NCBI GenBank assembly: GCA_963921425.1
Contig: OY992832.1
Span: 28,857,489 to 28,921,488, forward strand
DNA: 64,000 bases
DNA from: Dryas octopetala
Lineage: Eukaryota > Streptophyta > Magnoliopsida > Rosales > Rosaceae
Direction of reading: 5' to 3'
A program made the position numbers and the translations under genes. How positions within the stretch are numbered: position 1 is the stretch's first letter; each line of letters starts with the position of its first letter. Positions 57,722 to 64,000 of this stretch are shown piece after piece. The notes beneath the pieces were generated by a model. That model was not told the DNA's origin, made no database searches, and worked only from the letters and a program-made list of their open reading frames with translations.

Positions 57722-57722
57722 A

Positions 57723-57761
<39 letters not shown>

Positions 57762-57762
57762 G
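57722..57762. repeat. (AC)n(AT)n microsatellite
   Basis: An ACACAC run followed by TATATA inside the CACTA right part. Confidence 0.9.
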
Positions 57763-58181
57763 GCCGGCACCTTGTTAAGCCATCCTTTAGGATGAATTCT
57801 TGAAATTGATCTCTTAGCCCAGGACCACATAAGAGACCAGACATCTGATCACCTAAGGAACCAAAGAATAAAATGAAGAGGGAAGTGCGAGAGAAAGAAA
57901 TAAGATATTCAATACAAAAAAAAAAAAAAAAAACCTAAATAGATACAAATAGATATAAATATAGAGGCAGCTGTACTCTTGTATGCCAAAATAGATACCA
58001 CAAACTATCATTATAGCATGAAGGAACTTCCATCCAACCTATGCCCTGGATAAGTTTGAATCATTTTCCAGTAAACCACATGTGAACTTCCTCAAAACAG
58101 AAAATTAAATTAAATTAACCAAAATAGAAAACAAAATCCCAAAACAAATAGAGAAAGAAAGGTGTACCAAGCAGAAAGGGG

Positions 58182-58189
<8 letters not shown>

Positions 58190-58235
<46 letters not shown>
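58190..58235. repeat. (GA)n microsatellite
   Basis: About 22 GA units. The Ser/Leu frames on the minus strand here are compositional. Confidence 0.9.
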
Positions 58236-58236
<1 letters not shown>

Positions 58237-58399
58237 ATAGACCCAAAAAACCTGCAACTAAACACACACTTAACAGATTCACAACTATAGCCAAACATAA
58301 TAAAAAAAAAAAACAATTAATCAGCAATCAACCCAAACACATATAGAAGACCAAATCAATTATGGAAAGAGAAGAAAATCAGAAAATCAATAACCTGTA

Positions 58400-59110
58400 A
58401 AGAAGAAATTAACCTGCAGATCGAACTGCTCCAGAGGAAGATTTCAGACCCTAAAAGCACCTGAAAGTGAACCAGCTATATGAACTTACATATCTCAAAT
58501 ATAAAGAAAACCCTTAATTTGAGGAAGCACCCAAACCCTAAATTCATTAAAATTGTGACACAGAGAAAGGGAGACGGAAAGGAAGAGAAAGAGGAACCCT
58601 AACCCTAACCTTAATTTGAGCAACCCCAACCCTTACCTTTCGCTCAATGCCCACAATTGACACTGTAACTCAAAATCTCTGACCCTCGACAACGATGGCA
58701 CTTCGTGCAAGACCAAAAATGGCGAGATCGAGAGTACAATAAGGATATCGATGAAGGAGATAGAGGGCTGGTCGGGGTGCATGTGGTTGGGTGAGTGTCT
58801 AAGTGTGGTTGAGTGAGAGTGTTGAGATCGTACTCCACGCACTTCGCAAATGGAGAGATCGACGAAGATCCATGAAGGAGAAGACCGTAGATCGATTAAG
58901 GAGATGGATTGATGCTGGTCTGGGTGAGTGTGGTTGCGGGTATGTGTGAGTGAGTCGATCGATTTGTGAGGCCAGGAATGAGAGAACGGGTCTGGGCGTG
59001 AGTGAATGGGTCTAAGTGTGAGTCTATATGTGTGAGAGGGAGTACGTGTCTGAGTTGGGTAAAATTTAAGTTGGGGGGAAAATTTTGCGCCTTCTTTTTG
59101 TTTTTGATAA
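58400..59110. other. CACTA right interior, purine/GC-rich, no complete gene
   Basis: GAGTG, GTGAGTG and ACCCTAACCCTAACC words (the last at 58596-58610, a short plant-telomere-like ACCCTAA run). It resembles the region inside the CACTA end at 2.5-3.2 kb. The minus-strand frames are rich in Ser, Thr, His and Pro and are probably compositional. Confidence 0.4.
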
Positions 59111-59340
59111 AACAAAGATATCAGTTAAGGGTTTAGATTTCAGTTTTTAATCGAAATGAAAAAATTAAGATATCGTAAAAATTATTAAAAATTATTAATT
59201 GATATCTTAATAGATTAAGATATCGTCGAAAAAACTATCTAATATCTAAAATGTTTTAATATCAGTTTTTATGAAAACTAATATTAAACAAGTGATGTCT
59301 ATCAAGGCTTTTGGTGTAGTGTATATATATATATACAGAA

Positions 59341-62300
59341 ATTATGAAGAGAGAAAGAGGGAATTGGGAGGTCTTTAAATCTTTGGAGTCTTTGGGTTTT
59401 GAGACTAGGGCTTCTGCTATTGAATGTGATAATGTGGACTTCCAGATGAAGGCTGGTGGATTTGATGATGATGATGCTTCCATTCCTTTGGAGCTAGGCT
59501 ATGTCTCTTGTTACGTAATAGGGGTTTTCCATAGTCTTTTGTTTCTTCTTCTTATTTCTATAATGATTATTCTTTCTTGGAATGTTAGGGGTGCTGGAAG
59601 TTCTAATTTCTCCAGTACTAATAAAGATTTTAAAAGAAAATATCACTTTGATGTACTTGCTGTCTTTGAGCCTAGAATTAGTGGGTTTAGAGCTTTAGAG
59701 GTTGTCCATTCCTTGGGTGCTACTGGTTTTTGGGTGGAGTTTGGCTTAATTTTGTGGGATAATTCCTCTGTGCACGTTCAAGTTGGCAGCTTGTTGTTCC
59801 TCCCAAACTATTACTGCTTTGGTTATGTCTGGGCATCTGGCTTGGTTTCTGACTGTGGTGTATGCCAAACCTCATTCGAGTTCTCGTCGTTTTCTCTGGG
59901 ATTATTTGGACAGTCTTCTTTCTTCCATCAGCTTGCCTTGGTTGGGTGTGGGGGGATTTTAATGATATTGTTAGTAATGATGAGCAGTTTGGTGGTGTTC
60001 CTATTATTGATAATGGTATTTTTTCTAATTGGATTATCGGAATTCTTTGGTAGATTTGGGTTTTATTGGAGCCAAGTTTACTTCGAGTAATAAAAGGGAT
60101 GGTGATGGGATTATTTGGAGAAGGCTTGATAGAGCCTTATGTTGCATTAACTGGAGGACCTTCTTTCCTGAAGCCTATGTTAGACATTTACCTAAAGTGG
60201 GTTCTCATCATTGTCCCTTCCTCATTTGTTTATCTTCTCACCATGTTCCTAGGAAGGAATACCTTCCTTTCAAATTCCAGGCTATGTGGCTTCATCATCC
60301 TCATTTCAAAGAGTTTATCTCTGACACTTGAGCTTAACTTTCTGGCCATGTTGTTGATAAGATCCATGCAAGGTTTGAGTTCTGCTATTAAGGATTGGAA
60401 TTTTAATGTTTTTGGATGTTTATTTAAAAGGAAAAGGCGAATCTTAGCCAGATTAGATGGTATTCAAAGAGTCTTATGTTCTTCCTTTAACCCTTATTTA
60501 GTCAAGCTAGTTGGAGGCTAAGCTTTGTAAGGAGTATTCTGACATTTTGGATCAAGAGGAGGTCTTTTGATTACAAAAATCTAGGAATTTATGGCTTAAT
60601 GACAGGACCGTCCCCAGATTCCACCCTGGAACCCGGAGTGATCATGTGAAGTCCAACACCGATAGGGTGTTAGGCCCGCTAACCTGAACTGCAAATCCAA
60701 ATAAATTTCTAACTAAAATTTATAACATCATAAACATATAAACAACTAGGGAATAAAATTGTGCCAACAATGTTGATGGACGTGGTGCGTTTCGACCTCA
60801 ACATCTCTAATACTTAGGGGAAAAAAAAAAAAAAACGTGAGAATAATCTTAGTGAGTGGACAAAAATAAACTTTAAAATATTTCCTTAGAAATCATCTCA
60901 TACAACAACTCCTTTTTCTTGAGCTTATTTTTTTTTAAAACCCCCAATTTTAAAACCATTTTACAAATCCAATTCGAAATCATCTCAAGTCAGTGAATCT
61001 TTCTCATGCATAATAAAACTCATAAATATAAAATATGTAGAAGTCTCGAAATGATGCAATGCATTAGAAATAAATAAATCCTCATATGCATTTTGAAGAA
61101 AAAAAAAATATTCAACTGAAAATCCATACTCTGAAAGATATCATACTCAAACATAAACTACAAACTGTTAATCTTTCTCTGAAAATAAGAATTAGTATTA
61201 AAATCTGAAGCTGAAAATAAATCTATGTAAATAACAAAGTTCTTAAGCTAGATTCAATACTGTCAAACTGTCTATAAATATTTTAAGCTGAAATATTTCA
61301 TCTTAAATAATTACTCGATAAACTCAAAAATCAATAAAATTGTTAAACTGAAACTGTCATACTTAAAACTTTTGCTGTCATAAACTCATCTTTCAAAATA
61401 ATTAACAAACTGGAAATACACACCACATTAGGACCGGGAAAACTGGCCATATGCTCGTGTGATGCAGGACATCGCAAGGGCAGGGCGGGAATAAATTGGC
61501 CATACACCTGTACGGAATCCTGCATTGTACATGCAAGGCAGATAATTGGTCATACGTGCACGCAGAGCTACCCTCAAAGGGCTAGACATCCTAACACATG
61601 GCTCAAAGCCTATATATGTGCCAAGATGGGTCCCAAAGAGCTATCTGTATCACTTTTAGGGGGTACTCATGTAGCGGTTTGAAACTGTTGTCCTTATCTC
61701 GATAAACTACAGTTCATAAATTCTCTTCCATATAAGAACTGAATATACAACTGTGTTATAAATCTGCTTAAATAAAATTGTTCTTAAATCATGAAAGATG
61801 GTGGATCGGAAATCGTTTCCAAAGAACTTGAAATTTAATAATAAAATTTCTCAAAATATAATATCAAAATCCATGTTCTCGTTACTAATTAAATATGTAA
61901 ATAGTTTATGAAATTTCTCAAATCAATAACCATGAAATGCTCACGCATGATTTTCACAAAAACACTTCTCAAAACTTTAAAGCCAAAACCATTTTCTCCT
62001 CAATATTTTTCCATGAACATTTTCCATAAACGATTTTCTTAAGCTAGAAAATCATGAAATTTCCCAAGACACTCCAATTTCGAATATAATGCAAAAATAA
62101 AATCATATAAACATTTAATATTGTTCATGGATAAAATGCTAAATATTAAAAATCCTCAAATCATTTCAAAGACACAAGTCCAACTCACAATTCATTAATC
62201 TCAATAAAACTCAAGATAAAAAATAGGAATCAAATCATGAAATTCATTAAAACACTTTTAAAAAAAAAGTCCACTCACAATCACTATTTCTAAACCAAAA

Positions 62301-64000
62301 CTCAAGATAACCAAAATAAATTAAATCATAAATTCAAGAAAACATTTCCAAAATAAAAGTCCAACTCACAATCATTATTATTTAATCAGAGCTCAAAATA
62401 TATATTAAATATGAATAAATTCATGAATTTATAAAAACATTCATAAAACAAAAGTCCACTCACAAATCATCTTTCTCAATCAAAACTCAAACAACCAATA
62501 TGAGTTAAATCATGACTTTCATAAAAGCATTTATAAAACAAAGTCCACTAACTATTTTAGCCATCAAAGCTCAAAATATATATTAAATATGAATAAATTC
62601 ATGAATTGTAGCCGATTCAACACTCGTTCACCACTATGTAGCCAAGAAACAAAACTTCATCGACTTAACACAAAAGTACCAGTCACTTAATAATTCGGGA
62701 AGTTAATTATACAATTTTCGAGTAAAGAGGTAAAATGATTGAAATGCCCTTAGGTTAAATCAGGAATATAGGGTTTACTTTCAAATGTTTGTTCTAGTCC
62801 ACAATCCACCGATTAACACAAACTCAATCTAACATTCAAAATCGGCGTATACCTCTTCCAAGGGTGGTTTGGTTGGCGTTACAGTTCCGTTTCCGAATTC
62901 AAATAAGGGCTCGATAAATCGAACGGCTTCCGAGCGAGCATTTCCAAGCCATTGCAACTTGTCCATAACAACAATGTATCACCAAACATAATTCAGAGTT
63001 CATGCATAGTAACAATTTGGCCGTTAAACTACCGAAACGAGCGGCAACCTCCATGAGCGGTGGCTGCCGGGACCTATTTCACCACAAAAACTCAACAATA
63101 ACGCACCCTGACCTTGGAATTGGCTTCTGTGGTTTTAGTGGAATAAAGAAGAAACCAAACAACATCCAAATCGCCGCCACTAGTGGTTGAGCTCATGTTG
63201 GCAGCAGCGGCAAAGAACTTGTATAAGGAATTCTCATCAAATCAGACCCGACAATTAATAGAGATAGTAAAGCACGAAAAGGAGAAGAAAACAAGACAAA
63301 GAATAACCTGGCTGCTGCCGGGAACAGCAAATGCAGCGGCAGAGCTAGGGTTTCCAAATGGGGTTTTCAATCCCATCAACAATTGGCCCAATCCAAGCAT
63401 ACAAACATGAAGAGCATGACGAAAGGACCAAGATTAATACCTGACTCGACGAAGTTTGCAGCCCGAAAAGCTGGAAAGTTGCCGAAAAAGTCACCGGCCT
63501 TCAAGTCATCTTTTCACCATCATGGGTGATTGGATGTACGATCAGAGGCTACCATTGTGTTCAGGACGGCAATAGGAAGCTTTTGGTGGTAACCCGGCGT
63601 CGCGACGTGGCCAGAAAACAGATATCGTCGACGAAGTTGCCGTCGCCGTTTTGCTTCGTATCGTGGGTCAGGTGTATGATTAGAGGTTAGATGGAGAGTA
63701 AGGAAAGGAAGACGAGGTGGTGGATGGGGGTTTTGTCGCCGTTGGCCTCCGAACAGCCTAGAACTCGTCGGAGAAGGTGACTGTTAGAGAGAAGAGAAAA
63801 TAAATTTTTTAATTTCTCATAGTAATTTAGAAGAAATTTTTTTTCGATATACCACTATTTAACTTCTTTTAAAAACCTCTTAAATCCAAAGTTAAATAAA
63901 ATTTAAATTTCTAGTAAAATTTGGGTTGGGTCGTTACATTTAAATATGGAGATAGAAACACTAGGTTTTTTCACCTCTCTATGGTGGTTAGGAGGAGAAG
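59341..64000 (+). mobile_element. L1-type LINE, split by a solo LTR and cut by the window end
   Basis: The apurinic endonuclease domain begins IILSWNVRGAGSSNFSS at about 59567, followed by DVLAVFEPRISG. In a shifted frame come KFTSSNKRDGDGIIWRRLDR and GSHHCPFLICLSS (60.03-60.25 kb), the end of the endonuclease domain. Then comes the linker before reverse transcriptase, up to KSRNLWL at 60599. A solo LTR (60600-63938) interrupts it, and the frame resumes with GDRNTRFFHL at 63952. The order WL...GDRNTRFFH is a standard plant LINE word, which shows where the insertion fell. The frame shifts at least twice within 59.8-60.5 kb, so the copy is decayed. An upstream frame (59344-59560) may be the end of ORF1 or a leader. 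Reverse transcriptase lies beyond the window. Confidence 0.82.
60600..63938 (-). mobile_element. Solo LTR of the TGACAGGACCG Gypsy-type family in the LINE
   Basis: Starts TGACAGGACCGTCCCC and ends GGGTTGGGTCGTTACA; about 3.34 kb. Flanking words CTTAA (60595-60599) and TTTAA (63939-63943) match at four of five positions, fitting an aged 5-bp duplication. Sense is minus, opening TGTAACGACCCAACCC. It shares landmarks with 4712-7662: GTGAGTGGACA, CATACGTGCACGCAGAGC, GGGTCCCAAAGA and GTTTGAAA. No internal sequence or partner LTR. Confidence 0.82.

Larger units (their letters stand above)
37394..59321. mobile_element. CACTA (En/Spm) transposon carrying nested LTR elements, target duplication TAT
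   Basis: Left end CACTACGCCAAAAACC (37394); the right end read inverted is CACTACACCAAAAGCC (59321); 3-bp duplications TAT border both (37391-37393 and 59322-59324), as expected for CACTA elements. Both ends carry many subterminal ACTGATATC/GATATCAG words (37425-37830 and 59115-59290). Removing the Sirevirus insertion and one copy of its flanking duplication leaves about 4.4 kb, too small for a full autonomous element. No transposase frame was recognised. The right part has minus-strand exon-like sequence (56943-57560), AC/TA and GA microsatellites, and a purine/GC-rich zone at 58.5-59.1 kb. Confidence 0.8.

Noticed and set aside
58110-58327. Ser/Leu repeat frames
   Set aside because: The (GA)n microsatellite read on the minus strand.
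58590-58620. Interstitial telomere repeat ACCCTAACCCTAACC
   Set aside because: Only about two and a half units, within CACTA interior sequence; too short to be meaningful.
59344-60090. Host endonuclease/exonuclease gene
   Set aside because: The motif order, frame shifts and continuation into KSRNLWL / GDRNTRFFH identify a LINE.

Overview
This is an intron-bearing, AT-rich plant nuclear sequence packed with transposons. The protein families (a 325-residue cinnamoyl-CoA-reductase-like reductase, a NAC transcription factor, plant LINE, CACTA, hAT and Mutator elements, and a Sirevirus) point to a eudicot. A rosid, perhaps Rosaceae, is my guess from the reductase sequence and the abundant LTRs that open TGTAACGACCCG; I could not test it. 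No bacterial, organellar or CRISPR features were seen.

Host genes: only two look intact. The first is a six-exon NADPH-dependent reductase of the extended SDR family at 19814-26991 (+). The second is a three-exon NAC transcription factor at 33179-35333 (+). A third, broken locus on the minus strand (4262-8189) resembles plant mobile domain (PMD, aminotransferase-like) proteins and is split by a solo LTR. Exon-like fragments of an unrecognised gene lie inside a CACTA element near 57 kb.

Layout. 1-3520: AT-rich sequence, an old LTR-like repeat and the right end of one CACTA element. 3521-14098: the PMD locus, two large solo LTRs (4712-7662 with target duplication GTGGG; 10752-14098 with ATATT), an LTR fragment and a MITE. 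14099-19245: old repeats, an hAT foldback element (14928-16593, 8-bp target duplication) and a Mutator-like element with 9-bp target duplications (17509-19245) that ends about 570 bp before the reductase gene. 19814-27230: the reductase, whose long introns carry a TRIM-like remnant and a Mutator-type MITE. 27740-33178: old repeats, a MITE, a duplicated piece of NAC upstream sequence and short poly(T) insertions flanked by target duplications. 33179-36580: NAC, a LINE 3' end and a hairpin-forming element with arms of about 295 bp. 37394-59321: a CACTA element holding a Sirevirus copia element, whose 5' LTR in turn holds a young gag-only LTR element. 59341-64000: a LINE split by a third solo LTR, running off the window.

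The most unusual observation is that the Sirevirus is flanked by a direct duplication of about 610 bp of its CACTA host sequence instead of the usual 5 bp. The two duplicate copies are about as diverged as the element's own LTRs, so insertion and duplication may have been one event. Other items of interest are a hairpin module shared by two different transposons, a tandem array inside a solo LTR with two unit lengths, and three solo LTRs recognised by their target duplications.
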